A stretch of DNA of 64,000 nucleotides from the NCBI GenBank assembly GCA_036362985.1, contig JAYGXS010000004.1, forward strand, positions 63,632,141 to 63,696,140, read 5' to 3'. This stretch comes from Ligula intestinalis. Taxonomy: Eukaryota; Platyhelminthes; Cestoda; Diphyllobothriidea; Diphyllobothriidae. A model generated the notes under the pieces. That model was not told the origin of the DNA. It ran no database searches and worked only from the letters and a program-made list of their open reading frames with translations. The translations under genes were made by a program, and so were the position numbers. Of the stretch, positions 42,945-53,189 are shown in pieces; the stretch's first letter is position 1; each line of letters starts with the position of its first letter.

Positions 42945-44055
42945 GTAGTTTGATTTCGATGAAGTCTACCACATGGACCAAGAAACTGGTACAGTGACGG
43001 TGACTGACTACAGAAGATATTTTTAAGTGATAGCGGACTTTTTTCGTGCCAAGTTTACTCTATACCTTCATAATGTGTCAAGAAGGTCAGATTAGATCCA
43101 GCGTTAGCCGCTTTCTCCAATGCAAGTCACAAAACGCGGCTTTACTCAGTCTTAAGTGACAGTAGGCATTGCACGGGTACTACCACATCATCTACCTTCA
43201 CTCACATCCAGTAGGCGTCAACGACAGGCTCAATAAGGCCGAGACAGATACGGCTTCTCCCATTTCTACTACTGTTACCTACCAATGCAGCTGCGCGTTA
43301 GCAGCACGGGTGCTAACACTGACGCTAACATTTGTCAGATGGGACGCAAATTAAAGTCATCGCTTTGATTTCCTTGATTTCAACAAGGATTGTGAATGTG
43401 GCCTGAAACTGGCAAAAGAAGCTCATGTAGCCCCACTCATATACCTATAGTCCGGGCATTGTGTCCTGCAAAATCGGTGGTTATAGAGTTTGTGGTTTGG
43501 GGAAATAGGATAGGCAGAGAAGGAAATTTTAAGAAGTAATTGTACACTGAAAAAATGTAGTCGAAGTTGCTTCCCGCGGCCGCAGGGAGCAGGTTGTTCC
43601 GCATGAAAGTAGAAAGAGTGCGTGGCGCTTCGCGCCGCGAACTACACTAATCTAACTCAAGAACGGTAACTTGGACCTCAGGTAAGTTGAAGTATACGAC
43701 CTCCTAACCACCATTTAAAGTTTTTGGGAAATTCAAGAAACCTGCAGTTTGATAATCGGGTTTTTCCGCAATAAGTTAACTAATAATACAGATAAGGAAA
43801 ATCTAGAGATATTAATCAAGAACACGTCTAAATACAGTAAAACAAAAAATGCATTTAGCATTTATTAAAGTATATTCCATTGCGTGTCTCATTTTCCCGC
43901 CCATAAAACCCGATAACCACCGTTTTCGTAGGAAAACATGCAGGTTGTAGGGATTAATGCGTAGGGCTATATAAGCTACTGCTGCCCTTAAACTATTCAG
44001 AGTATGTACATACTTAGTCCTTGAGCACAGCAACGCTTGTCTTGGTTTCCCATCA
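42945..44055 (+). repeat. Repeat H interrupted by a MITE
   Basis: TTTCGATGAAGTCTACC head, CGCTTTCTCCAATGCAAGTC, CTTAAGTGACAGTAGGC, a short CTA-like tract, TCCTTGATTTCAACAAGG; after the MITE (43411-43986) it resumes with ATTCAGAGTATGTAC and TTGAGCACAGCAACGCTTGTC, matching 47295-47340 in the uninterrupted copy at 46800. Confidence 0.6.
43411..43986 (+). mobile_element. 576-bp MITE M3 inside repeat H
   Basis: Ends GGCAAAAGAAGCTCATGTAG and ATAAGCTACTGCTGCC; flanks CTGAAACT (43403-43410) and CTTAAACT (43987-43994), one mismatch. Inside it has the GCGCTTCGCGCCGCG hairpin and CCTCAG|GTAAGTTGAAG. Very close to M1 in length. Confidence 0.8.
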
Positions 44056-45399
44056 GGTTGTGTCCGTTTTTGCTAGGTTCAGACTGTGAGGACCAGAATA
44101 ATGCTGGAAGTTTCTCACACACGCAGTTAATACTTGAGATGTAGGGGTAGTGTTTTAAGGGTAACAGGTTTTTGATGGAAATGAGAAAGTCAGTGGCTGA
44201 GTCTATAAGAAAATGGCAAATATATGTAGACGTTTGCGCACTTAAGTATATCAGAAAAAAATTAAGCACTCACTAATTCCATATGCTCGTGAAGGAAAAA
44301 TTCACTAGACCCCCCACCCTCCAACAAAACAGTGTTTACTTCGGAGTTGATATCTTACACACCCATTTTCGTCTCTGTTCGGCACAATAGGAGCAAAAAA
44401 TGCAAAATGCGCATGTTTGTTGAGAGACGGCAGTGAATGATAGTGACAGATTCTTTCCCCCATTTCAGGTCATCTCGACGAGACACAGATTACACACAAC
44501 GGAGCTGTCTTCTAAAAGGGGGGGGGGTGGAGACAGGGTAGGGTAGAAAAAGTTTTACAATTGCAAGTAATCATATTCGGCAGTCTAGGAGGAGCGTGGG
44601 GCGGGGGGAGAAAGTGGACTGATTTTTGCGGCCATTAGTACACACATGTGATAATTCTGACATAAATCAGCTCATGCTGCATTCTCGATTACTGTTTCCC
44701 CGTCTCCGTCGTTGTCGTCGTATTTATTCTGCGTTTTTTTCCCACTAGCCGTCTGCACGGCCGAGGCCGACCAGCCAGGAGGGGGGGGGGGGACGTGGGT
44801 TGGGGGGGGGGGGGGGGGGGGGAGAGGAGGGAGGGAGGGGAGACAAAGTGGCATAGTAAGCCGAAAGTTCGACGCGCACACGCTGTCTCGTTCTATCCTG
44901 GATGAAACCGCATAACAACTGCGTAAAATCTCGTGAAGAGCGTACGAGTTAATCAAAACAGCGTGAAAAAGGCTTTTGGGAATACATATTGCGCCTCTCG
45001 TCGCTGGTGGTCAACGGTGGACGTGAAGTAGAAGGGGGTAAAAATAGCTCCATTTTCCCTCTTGATTGAGTGGTCAGCAAAAACTGACTGTAGACGCAGG
45101 ATCATGAGAATGCAGGTCTGGGACTAACATGCAGTGTCGCAGTGTCAACAACAGTCTGCAGGGAAATCAACGTTCAGATAAAAAACGACGTTGATAGAAA
45201 GTGCTTAAAGTGACAGGACGTATACTTTATGAAGGGTGTTCTGTCCGAATGCATTATCTGGTTTCACCAGGTGAGTCTGGTTAATTTTTATTGAGATTTC
45301 CCCACCTACTAGTTCATATCTTCTGGGGCAATGATCATAAATCACGAACGGATAAGGTAAGTACTGACTCACGAGCATGGGGTTAGCTTTCAGTCAGGT
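44056..45399. other. No gene seen; G-rich tracts
   Basis: No supported exon. Poly-G runs at 44518-44528 and 44780-44842. Confidence 0.35.
44780..44842. repeat. Poly-G tract
   Basis: Runs of 13 and more than 20 G on the plus strand, followed by GAGG repeats. It could form G-quadruplexes. Run length may also be an assembly uncertainty. Confidence 0.75.
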
Positions 45400-45745
45400 G
45401 ACCAGGCAGTAGACGTAAGGACCATACCCTAGTTCGAACATCTTCGTGAAAATTTAATCATCCACTCCTTGAGGAAAGCTCACCTGACTGCTAACAGAAG
45501 TCATCTGTCCCGCTCTGCCTTAAGCCTCGACTGAGGCCCTGACAGCCGTAAAAACTGGAAGAAGTAGGCAGATAGTTCTGTCGGTAAAGAAAAGGAAGGC
45601 CAGAATGGCCATTTCTGGTTCAGTATCCATCGTCAGCCAGCCATACCCAGACCAAAGTGGTGTCCGACCCAAGCCTTGCACTCGCGAACTTTTTGATCAA
45701 AACCATACGTCCTAACTATTGAACTGCGAGATTGTCATCAGTCCT
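45400..45745 (-). mobile_element. SINE B, long copy with hammerhead
   Basis: Minus strand: a tRNA-like head (45745 to about 45660: CAATAGTTAGGACG, GATCAAAAAGTTCGCGAGTG), hammerhead 45598-45642, TTTCTTTACCGACAGAACTA, GGCTGTCAGGGCCTCAG, GACAGATGACTTCTGTTAGC and GTGAGCTTTCC. This is close to the full length of the family, about 345 bases. Confidence 0.65.
45598..45642 (-). ncRNA. Hammerhead ribozyme motif, core intact
   Basis: Minus strand: stem I GGCTGG (45637-45642) with CTGGCC (45598-45603), six pairs including two G-U; core CTGACGA (45630-45636); stem II TGGAT/AACCA with one A-A mismatch, loop ACTG (45616-45629); GAA (45613-45615); self-complementary ATGGCCAT stem III (45605-45612); U17 (45604). 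All core bases are present. The stem II mismatch is the only flaw. Confidence 0.65.
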
Positions 45746-45821
45746 AAATCCAAGGCAAGTCTTAAAATCTCAGACCACATACAAAAGTCTGATAGAAGTG
45801 AAAAGGCGAGTGTGAGGAAGC

Positions 45822-45960
45822 AGTTCAGAAGAAGAGGAAGATGCGATCGCCGGAATATAGCACTTATTGTCCTGAAGTTTCGGAGTCTCGTTCAAAATCC
45901 ACCTCAGAGCCATTTGCAGATAAAGATAATGAGGGTGTCTGCGATGCGGCATTTCTAGGT
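45822..45960 (-). mobile_element. Penelope-type 3' end family II
   Basis: Minus strand: CTCTGAGGTGGATTTTG, a weak hairpin, GACTCCGAAACTTCAGG, ACAATAAGTGC, TTCCGGCGATCGCATC and a CTTCCTCTTCTTC tail. Core CTGAGGT (45901-45907) is closer to CTGATGA than in other family II copies, linking the two families. Confidence 0.5.
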
Positions 45961-46198
45961 CACAGTCCGCGCTGCCACGTGCCTAATTAAATTAGCAGCT
46001 CCCACTGTCATCGCCGGTGGTTGTATATGACACGATAATTACCTGTCAGACCGCGTCCGAGTGATTAACTGTCAAATGTACATCATCGTTGTCAATTCTT
46101 GGCGTGATGATTCTCGGCGATCTGGTTCGCCATCACTGAAACCACTGACCGTCTCCTCGAGCCGCAATCCGTAGCGTTGGGCCAATAGGTACCATGTT

Positions 46199-46240
46199 GC
46201 ACCACCACCACCACCACCACCACCACCACCACCACCATCA
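46199..46240. repeat. (CAC)n microsatellite
   Basis: About 13 CAC units. As at 49568, it lies near the start of a repeat H copy (46800), but 560 bases away. Confidence 0.85.
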
Positions 46241-46799
46241 ACATCGTCTGAGATAAAGCTCTTTTGAGGAAAGTCCGCTATTATTACAATTACATGCCCT
46301 ACACCAAAACAGAGATGCTGCGATAAGAAACTTTAAACGAATTTAACGAACAAAAGACCAGTTGGCGAGCATAACTTTGCTTGCGATAAATTCTCGTCGG
46401 ACTAGCCAGTTTATAGGAGGGTGGGAGGTACAAGTAAAGACATGTCTTCTTTCAAGGGGATGCGGCAAGTGAACACTCGAGAGGACAATATGACCAAGCC
46501 GTTTCAGGAACTTTTGCAGCTCTGAGAGATGGGATATTGTTAGTGACCAACCCTGTTGTATAAGGAAAAGGGAAGGATAAGCGGCCAACTCAGAACACCT
46601 CGAATGCCTTCAAGCTTGCGATCGAATGAATCGGCGCAAATCTACAAATTTAGGTAGTATTTTCAGGCATGACTGAGAAAAGGCGAAGTTAATGGCGTTA
46701 TTTTTTGTGGATTCTGGGCATTATGTGCAAACCAACGAAGCCTTCCGCAAGGTCTGTAAAATCCTATCAAACTACCTCAAATTAATAGATCAGCGTCTA
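46241..46799. other. No gene seen
   Basis: No supported exon or repeat match. Confidence 0.3.
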
Positions 46800-47650
46800 C
46801 TGACAGATCTATCATCGATTTCGATGATGTCATCATATACCCAAGAGCAGAAATGGTGACTGGAGACGGAGAGGAGATTTAAATAAAATAGACGCGCAAC
46901 TGTCTACCTCACTCTGAACCGCCTACCCACTTGAACCGGTGACAAAACAAAGTGAAACTGACCCAACGGGCTCGGGCGTAGGCCACTTTCTCCAATACAA
47001 GCCAGAACACCGCCTAAATTTGTCTTAAGTGACAACAGTCATTTTTGCGCTAGTACTACGGCACTATTCACCCTCACTGAACTGCAGTAGGTGTCAATAC
47101 AGACTAAAAGAAACTGAGGCTGGCTCTGCTATTACTACCTGTACTTTTACAACTAACGAGGAGTGTAGCTAGGTGTTAGTAATATGGGCACAATTTTTGT
47201 CGTTAGTATTTGTCAGAGGTTTTGTTGACCAAAGCCAGTGCTGAGGCTCGATCTCAACAAGGAGGGTGAATCTGCGTTTATGCTATTCCGCGTAAATTCC
47301 TGTTTGAGGCCCGGAGCACATGAAGGCTTGCCTTTATGTTGCGCCCTCCCACCTCTGTCCACCAAAAGCTGTGTCACATTTTGCTACGGTTGAACTAGGA
47401 CGCTGCTTCTACAGGTAATATGCCATTGCTAAGAGTGCTAATTATAGTAGTCAGACTTCGTAAGACCAGCAGATAGTATATACAGGTAATAGTCCTATAA
47501 TTTTATCAGTAGCTGGTTTGTATTCTATTTTTTGCAACAAACGTAACGGATGGGGGAATAAGAGCTCACGCGCGTCCTAAACTTCATCCGGGTTGATTTG
47601 TAAGATACCCGAGCGAGTGCATACCTCCGGCAGGTCAGTGTCTGCTTGCA
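46800..47650 (+). repeat. Dispersed repeat H, long copy
   Basis: Head ATCGATTTCGATGATGTCATC, ACCCAAGAGCAGAAATGGTG, then ACTTGAACCGGTGAC, CACTTTCTCCAATACAAGCC, CTTAAGTGACAACAGTC, CCACCTCTGTCCACCAAAAG and CATCCGGGTTGATTTG. It is uninterrupted and serves as the empty-site reference for the MITE in 42945-44055. The 3' end (47565-47645) is reverse SINE C body. Confidence 0.65.
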
Positions 47651-48109
47651 ACTACAGCAGGTCGTGTGCGCAAAGAGACCTCCTAAAGGCTCCGCGTTCA
47701 GTAGCGGTCACTTACCTGCATGTACTCCAACCATTCCTCGTCCCGCGTCCCCCCCCACCCGGCCCGGGAACGGCACCACCTAACCCTAGGTAGTACGGTA
47801 TCAGTCCCCCAAATGTATACAAAGACCACCATTAGTGCTCACGTGTCTCAACTTTTACCCCCTTATCACAAAAATGGCCAAATGCATCGAGAAGTTATCG
47901 AAAACACACCTATACTCACCCGGCGGTCTTAAGAAACCTGAATTTTAGTCAGCAAAAAACGTCAGTAGCATTTGGGTGTGGTTGAGGGAAAAGTACGAAT
48001 GGTGACGATACAGTTGAACTGCACGTAGGGAGGGCCTGGCAGATGGGGGACTGCGGGCTTGCTATGAGGGGGAAAGAGTTGTGGTATGGATGAGATATAT
48101 GACAACCTA

Positions 48110-48330
48110 CATCGGACCAAGAACGCCCCACCAACTTAAAAAAGGTGTCCTTGCAATACGTTTAGGGAGGAGGAAAGGGTAATATTCCCTTATCTTTACC
48201 AACCATAACCTAAAGCTGAACTGTAACCATAATCTTAACCATAATCCTACACTTAACATGAATCCTATAGCTAAAAGGAACCCAAACCCTAACGTCAATC
48301 CCGACCCGAATTCCAATTTTGAACTTAGCA
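48110..48330 (+). repeat. Repeat G
   Basis: GTGTCCTTGCAATACGTTTAGG leader, then ACCATAACC, ATAATCTTAACC and AACCCAAACCCTAACG variants. It ends directly at MITE M4. Confidence 0.5.
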
Positions 48331-48909
48331 GGCAAATGTCGTTTAAGTAGTGCACCTCCTATACCTATAGGCCCGGAATTTTGTCTTACGGAAGCGGTGG
48401 TTAAAGGGAGGTTTTGGAGTAGGGAAAAAGGATAGGAAATGACATAATTTTTTTATAATTTAGTGCAAATTGGAAAAACGCAATTGCATTTGTTTCCCGC
48501 GGCCACTGATACTAAGCTATTTCGCATGTAAATTGAAGGTGTGTGTGGCGGTTCGCGCCGAGGACTTTACTTATCTAACTCCAGAACGGTAAGTTGGACT
48601 TCATAAGTTGAAGTAGATGACCTCCGTACCATCACTTCTATTTTTTCTAGAATTTCAAGAAACCTGCATTTTGATAATCGGATTTTTACGGAAAATACGC
48701 TAAACGATAATACAGATTAGGAAAGTCTAAAGGTATAAATCAAAAACATATCTAAATACAATACAATAAAATGCATATAGCAGTTATTTCATTATATTCC
48801 AATGCATATCCTAATTTCCCAGCCATAAAACCCCTAAAAACACGCTTTCCATAGAAAAAAATGCTGGAAATAGGGGTATATGAGGCGCACTACATAAACT
48901 ACTCTCGCC
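48331..48909 (+). mobile_element. 579-bp MITE M4, older copy
   Basis: Ends GGCAAATGTCGTTTAAGTAG and TACATAAACTACTCTCGCC are more diverged than in M1-M3. Flanks ACTTAGCA and ATTCAGCC agree at five of eight bases. Inside it has TTCGCGCCGAGG and TAACTCCAGAACGGTAAGTT. Confidence 0.7.
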
Positions 48910-49029
48910 ATTCAGCCCTATATTTAACCCATAACCTAGCATTTAGAAGAACACAGCTAGAGCATGATTTACTATAAAAGGAAAACAAATAGCTCAAAAC
49001 ACAACCTAATATGAAAAAAGTTAGCGAAA

Positions 49030-49195
49030 TATTGCCCACAAAAACAGGGGAGACTGGAATGGCCGGTCTTAATGCATTAGCCTTCATCAGACCGCCAGAT
49101 AATGCGCCACCCTATGTTCGAATCTGCGACCTATTGACTAGAAGTCCAGTAGTCTAACCCATGGCACTACAGTCTCATTGTACTGCCTATTGAGC
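49030..49195 (-). mobile_element. SINE B
   Basis: Minus strand: head with GAGACTGTAGTGCCATGGGTTA and GCAGATTCGAACATAGG, then GGCGGTCTGATGA (core CTGATGA kept), an unpaired AGGCTAATGCATTAAGACC and GGCCATTCCAGTCTCCC. GAAA is lost. Confidence 0.6.
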
Positions 49196-49199
49196 TCGG

Positions 49200-49400
49200 T
49201 AAAATTGACAGAAGTTGATGAACGCGCACCTCTTTGGCACAGTGGGTCAGACGTTTTGAGTCCCAATCTACAGTTCGCGGGTTTGAGTCTCGGTTTATGC
49301 TCCACCTGGACAGACTTACTTGCCTACCGGACGTGAACGTTCTCCCGGGTGTCTTACACATCAGCCCAAACGAATTTTTTGGACGTGCGTAAGCAGCCTA
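49200..49400 (+). mobile_element. SINE C (tRNA-like head)
   Basis: Head: TCTTTGGCACAGTGGGTCAG (A box) and GCGGGTTTGAGTCTCGG (B box), then body GTGTCTTACACATCAGCCC and GTGCGTAAGCAG. The body recurs in reverse at 25478-25550 and 47565-47645, at the ends of H repeats. Confidence 0.55.
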
Positions 49401-49449
49401 TGCCCGATGCCATTCGGTCAGCTGGACTTTTTCGTGTACCCAGTTCAAA

Positions 49450-49570
49450 CAGGCAAAGGTTTAGGGTGAGGTAGACGATTGCCCATCTAGTTCACCTTAA
49501 TCTCATCTTTGTCTCCAGTCACCATTCCTGCTCTTGGACATATGGTAACATAATCGAAATCGATGGTCAA
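49450..49570 (-). repeat. Repeat H head
   Basis: Minus strand: TTTGACCATCGATTTCGATT, GTCCAAGAGCAGGAATGGTG and GTAGACGATTG. It is preceded by a (GGT)n tract on that strand. Confidence 0.55.
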
Positions 49571-49700
49571 ACCACCACCACCACCCCCACCACCACCACC
49601 CCCACTACCACAACCACCACCACCACCAGCACCACCAGCACCACCACCATCATCATCCCCATCAACACCACCACCACCATTATCATCGTAATCATCATCA
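49568..49700. repeat. (CAC)n/(CAT)n imperfect microsatellite
   Basis: About 130 bases of CCA/CAC/CAT units with interruptions. The open minus-strand frames here are low-complexity Asp/Gly or Val and not genes. Confidence 0.85.
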
Positions 49701-49754
49701 TCGCCGTCGTCGTGATCCTGATCAGCATCAGTGCAGCACCTGGGATTGGGTACG

Positions 49755-49885
49755 GCCAACTTGTGACGGCTACTGAATCAGACATGGCCATTCCAGTCTC
49801 CTTTGTCTCTGTCGCCGATGTTCATCCGTAAATAGTACTAGTCGCTGTACGGCAGCTGGCGGGGTTCGCGAGTGAATCCCGAGGT
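49755..49885 (+). mobile_element. SINE B body fragment
   Basis: ACGGCTACTGAATCAGAC, ATGGCCATTCCAGTCTCC and TTTGTCTCTGTCGCCGATG, i.e. the second half of the hammerhead and the following body. The 5' core is missing. Confidence 0.5.
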
Positions 49886-50149
49886 AGAACAGTACGAGTG
49901 CGTCCCCCAGCCGATCGGTGAGCGTTCCTTAACCACTGTAAACAAGTTGAGCTGCATGCGACATGACAACAGTGAGTCAGCGGGACGTGTATGCAGGACG
50001 CCTGCTCACTCGCTATAAGCGGCCGGTGGGCAGCAGACGGTATCTTACGCAGTGTCAGTTTAAAGTCCGCAGTGTCTCACCCAAACAAGCCGCCGCTATC
50101 ACCACCCGCATCCCCGCTTAGCCCCCACCTCATCCACCAGGCTCTATTG

Positions 50150-50260
50150 TTTGCATGACCCCCTCCCCCCTGCCGGGGAGGGGTGGGGAAGGGGCGGGTG
50201 CTTTAGCGGTGGCTGTAGGATAGGGAGGCGGTCACTGCGCTAGCACGTGCCTGCAGGCTA
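50150..50260. promoter_or_regulatory. GC-rich, promoter-like stretch
   Basis: The most GC- and CpG-rich part of the window (about 49850-50660) holds a GC-box-like GGGGCGGGTG at 50191-50200 and a local C-run/G-run hairpin (50159-50195). It lies 500 bases upstream of a possible first exon (50706). The role is inferred only from composition. Confidence 0.2.
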
Positions 50261-50322
50261 TGTCAGCTCCTGGTACGACTGAGAGGACGGGATTTTGAGA
50301 CAAATGAGACGCTGCATCTGAC

Positions 50323-50354
50323 GTGTGTGTGTGCGTGCGTGCGTGCGTGTGTGT

Positions 50355-50406
<52 letters not shown>

Positions 50407-50416
50407 NNNNNNNNNN

Positions 50417-50468
<52 letters not shown>

Positions 50469-50478
50469 GTGTGTGTGT
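50323..50478. repeat. (GT)n microsatellite with assembly gap
   Basis: GT units interrupted by a few C and A, with 10 N at 50407-50416. The gap is probably a placeholder of unknown size, so the true tract may be longer. Open frames through it are not genes. Confidence 0.9.
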
Positions 50479-50705
50479 GGAGGGGGAGAGGAAGGGTGGG
50501 GTCAGAGACACAGATAAGGTGTCCGGACGGAAGAACGCCCCCCACGACTGCCGCGGCGGCGGTCCGGGGCTGCTGGGCTGTTGAAGCCAACCTACTGGAA
50601 CAAGTACAAGGCCGGAGGCTTTGGTCGAGGGGCGAGGTGCACTGCAGCCTCCTTTCTGACGTAAGCAACTACCACTCTGGAAGTTTATTACTTTTATGTG
50701 AAGAA

Positions 50706-50754
50706 ATGTCCCTAGTGTCCGGTACCCAGGTACGCAGCAGAAGGCCTCGGAAAG
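50706..50754 (+). CDS. Possible first coding exon
   Basis: ATG at 50706 opens MSLVSGTQVRSRRPRK, running into AAAG|GTAAGT at 50754/50755, a full-consensus splice donor, phase 1. It follows the GC-rich stretch. No partner exon is visible and the family is unknown; the donor could equally belong to an untranslated exon or be chance. Confidence 0.25.
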
Positions 50755-51079
50755 GTAAGTGCTACGTTGTGGGAAACAATCAAAATCAAATGTGACTTAT
50801 ATGCTCACCCCAACAAGGGAAGAGAAACCCTCCACAATACATGTTGCTTGGTAATGCACTACGGGGACAATGAAGCCAGCATGAAGATCGAGGTTAGGGG
50901 AGCGATACGTCTTATTTTGAAAATATTATTCCAAGATTTCCTGCAAAGCCTTCCTCCATTCACAAGGAATAAAATTGGGTGCACAAACTCACAGCGTCGG
51001 GGAACCAAAGGCAAGCACTAATCCTGGATGAGTGCAATTGTCGGCATCGGGGATAAATATCCCGGATAATTCGTCAAAG

Positions 51080-51315
51080 GGCAAAAGTAGCTTATATAGG
51101 CCCACTCATATACCCCTAGTCTTAGCATTTTGTCCTTCAAAAACGGCGGTTATAGAGTTGTGGGGGGTGGGGAAATAGGATGGACAGAGAAGGAAATTTT
51201 TAGAAGTAAGTGTAGAGTGAAAAAAATGCAGTCGAAGTTTTTTCTCGCGGCTGCTGGGAGTAAGTTGTTCCGCATGCAGGGATTAATGAGTGGGCCTACA
51301 TAACCTAATGTTGCC
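51080..51315 (+). mobile_element. MITE M5 with internal deletion (236 bp)
   Basis: The left 195 bases (GGCAAAAGTAGCTTATATAG to TGTTCCGCATG) match M3, then the sequence jumps to CAGGGATTAATGAGTGGG and the right end. The join is at a CATG that occurs at both break points of the full element. The 8-bp flanks CGTCAAAG and GCCAAGTA no longer match. Confidence 0.7.
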
Positions 51316-51484
51316 GCCAAGTATAGGCCCAAGTGGACTGCTTTCAAAACGGCGCTCGCGTCGTGCACTGATAACTTCCGTTTAGTTCAAATAAACAAAG
51401 AGGGATAAAAATCGGTTTATAATGGGTGGAGTAGACCAACCGACATAAATATATGTATAAGAAAATTTACACGCGAATAAACGG

Positions 51485-51640
51485 TGGAAAAATGGTGGCT
51501 CAATTTGAAAAGCCCGCTCAAGTAAGTGTTTTGTGGACAGCATGGTTACGGTTGAGGGAATGGTAAGGGTTTCGATTAAGATGAAGGTCCAAGTTAATGT
51601 TAGGGCTAGTGCTAAGGTAAGAACAGAGGAAGATTTACCC
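51485..51640 (-). repeat. Repeat G
   Basis: GTTTTGTGGACAGCATGG then GGTTACGGTTGAGGG, AATGTTAGGGCTAG and GCTAAGG variants, the reverse orientation of other G copies. Confidence 0.4.
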
Positions 51641-52139
51641 TCCCTGTGGTCTGGATTCGTGATACATGAGTCCTTAGTAGTGACTAGTATGTTCGCAACT
51701 TCCCTTTAATCGACATTCACCTGTCAGAGGTGATCTTGCGGCAGTGGGCTGGGGGTGGAGGTACACCTCTTCATATTGAGTCTACTCTCCAAGCAGTAGT
51801 TCTGGAGGGGAGGGAGTGATTGGTATTCGCTCCTGGTGGAGTTCATGAAAGACCAAAATGACAGTTCATGGGCAGCGCAATCTTTACGGCAGAACCAGCA
51901 TGATAAATTTTAGGTGGCATCTCATGATTGCAGTATGATTGCGACATGTTCATGAATCTGAGGTTTAAATTTACAACTAGAAACATGCATTCAGTCAGGA
52001 AGGAGTAACATTGGTAGGTGGACGTCCACTGATTAGTCAAAGGACAGACTTCAAACAGCTGATGGCGGAATTGATTGCTATAAAGCTATGCATCCATTCC
52101 TTGGTAAACGCTCACCGACGACAAACGGATGTCATTTGT
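51641..52139. other. No gene seen
   Basis: No supported exon or repeat match. Confidence 0.3.
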
Positions 52140-52540
52140 CCCATCCTGCCCTGACAACTGTAGCAGCTGGCTTATAAACCAGAATGGTCATTCCAGTCTC
52201 CCTTGTCTTCGCCAGCAATGCTAGCAACTGTTTCAGCTGTCAGGGCCTCGGTCGGGGGCCAAGGCAGAATGGGACAGATAAGTTCCATTTGCGGTCGGGT
52301 GAATGTTCATGAATAAGTGTCAATATTCCTCGACCTAGACGGGCAAGGCACCGAGCTCATGACGCAATGGTTAAGGCATTGGACTCTGATCACAAGGTCG
52401 CGAATTCGAGGCTCAGGTCTGCCACCAATTGAATCCGGTTGGTGTCCCCTGACGATGGGTAATAAGTCAGAAATGGCCATTTCCAGCCTCCCTTGTATTT
52501 GCCTGAAATACTACCAGCTATAAATCCGACGCTGAGAAGG
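52140..52540 (+). mobile_element. SINE B, body of one copy plus head of the next
   Basis: A 3' body (CTGTCAGGGCCTCGGTC, GACAGATAAGTTCC, GGTCGGGTGAATGTTC) runs into a head at about 52352 (GAGCTCATGACGCAATGGTT A box, GCGAATTCGAGGCTCAG B box) and a hammerhead relic near 52455-52495 (CTGACGA, GAAATGGCCATT). Stem II is mismatched and stem I is lost. Confidence 0.65.
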
Positions 52541-52619
52541 CAGTCCTTCCTTCGTGTAAATACGGGTGAAACCAGGGTCGTGCCTCCGTCCAGCAGTGTT
52601 AATATTCCCGATAGAAACC

Positions 52620-52830
52620 GTCAAGGGAGTGAACCAATAGGTTAGAGAGTTTGACTTATCATTAACTTGTCACGGGTTTGAGCATCGGGTGGCACACTAC
52701 CCTGAGTTGGATATGGCTGGCTGATGATGATTACTAAGCCAGAAGTGCTCATTCCAGTCTGTCTTGTGTTTATCGGAGATGTTCGTCTGATGTTCTATAA
52801 TAATAGCTACTGTGCGACTGCTGATGACAC
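52620..52830 (+). mobile_element. SINE B
   Basis: Head AGTGAACCAATAGGTTAG and CACGGGTTTGAGCATCG, GATATGGCTGG, CTGATGA core, then a broken stem II and GAAG in place of GAAA, CATTCCAGTCTGTC. The stem I complement GGCTGG/CCAGTC is kept. Confidence 0.6.
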
Positions 52831-53189
52831 TAGAGTGGTGAATGAGTCCCACCTATTCACACCTGCAAGGTTCATCAGCTTGTCTCTCTCTCTCCTTCCA
52901 GCCCCCTCTACGGACGCCAACCGGCAATGGAGCATGGGTAGAGCCTTTTAGTCGATGACTGATTGGTTACCCCTCTCAGGAGGGTGTTGGTCCAGGCTTC
53001 ATGCAGGGCCGCTCTCGCCCTTCTGAGATCAAATGGTCTGTATGCATAAACAATGCCAGTCCTCAGCCAACCACGGTCCCTGCGGCCTGGTAGGAACTGG
53101 CACTTTCTCGTAGTCCTGATTCCCTGTTGGTGATGCGTTCGCGATCCCACTGAGTTTCAGGCTCCACATCAGGTATCCGAACAGCTAGG

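Noticed and set aside
49487..49791. Asp/Gly-rich and Val-rich minus-strand frames
   Set aside because: Translation of a CAC/CAT microsatellite.
50258..50795. Open frames of 85-156 codons through the GT tract
   Set aside because: Low-complexity Cys-Val or Thr-His translations of a dinucleotide repeat with N bases.
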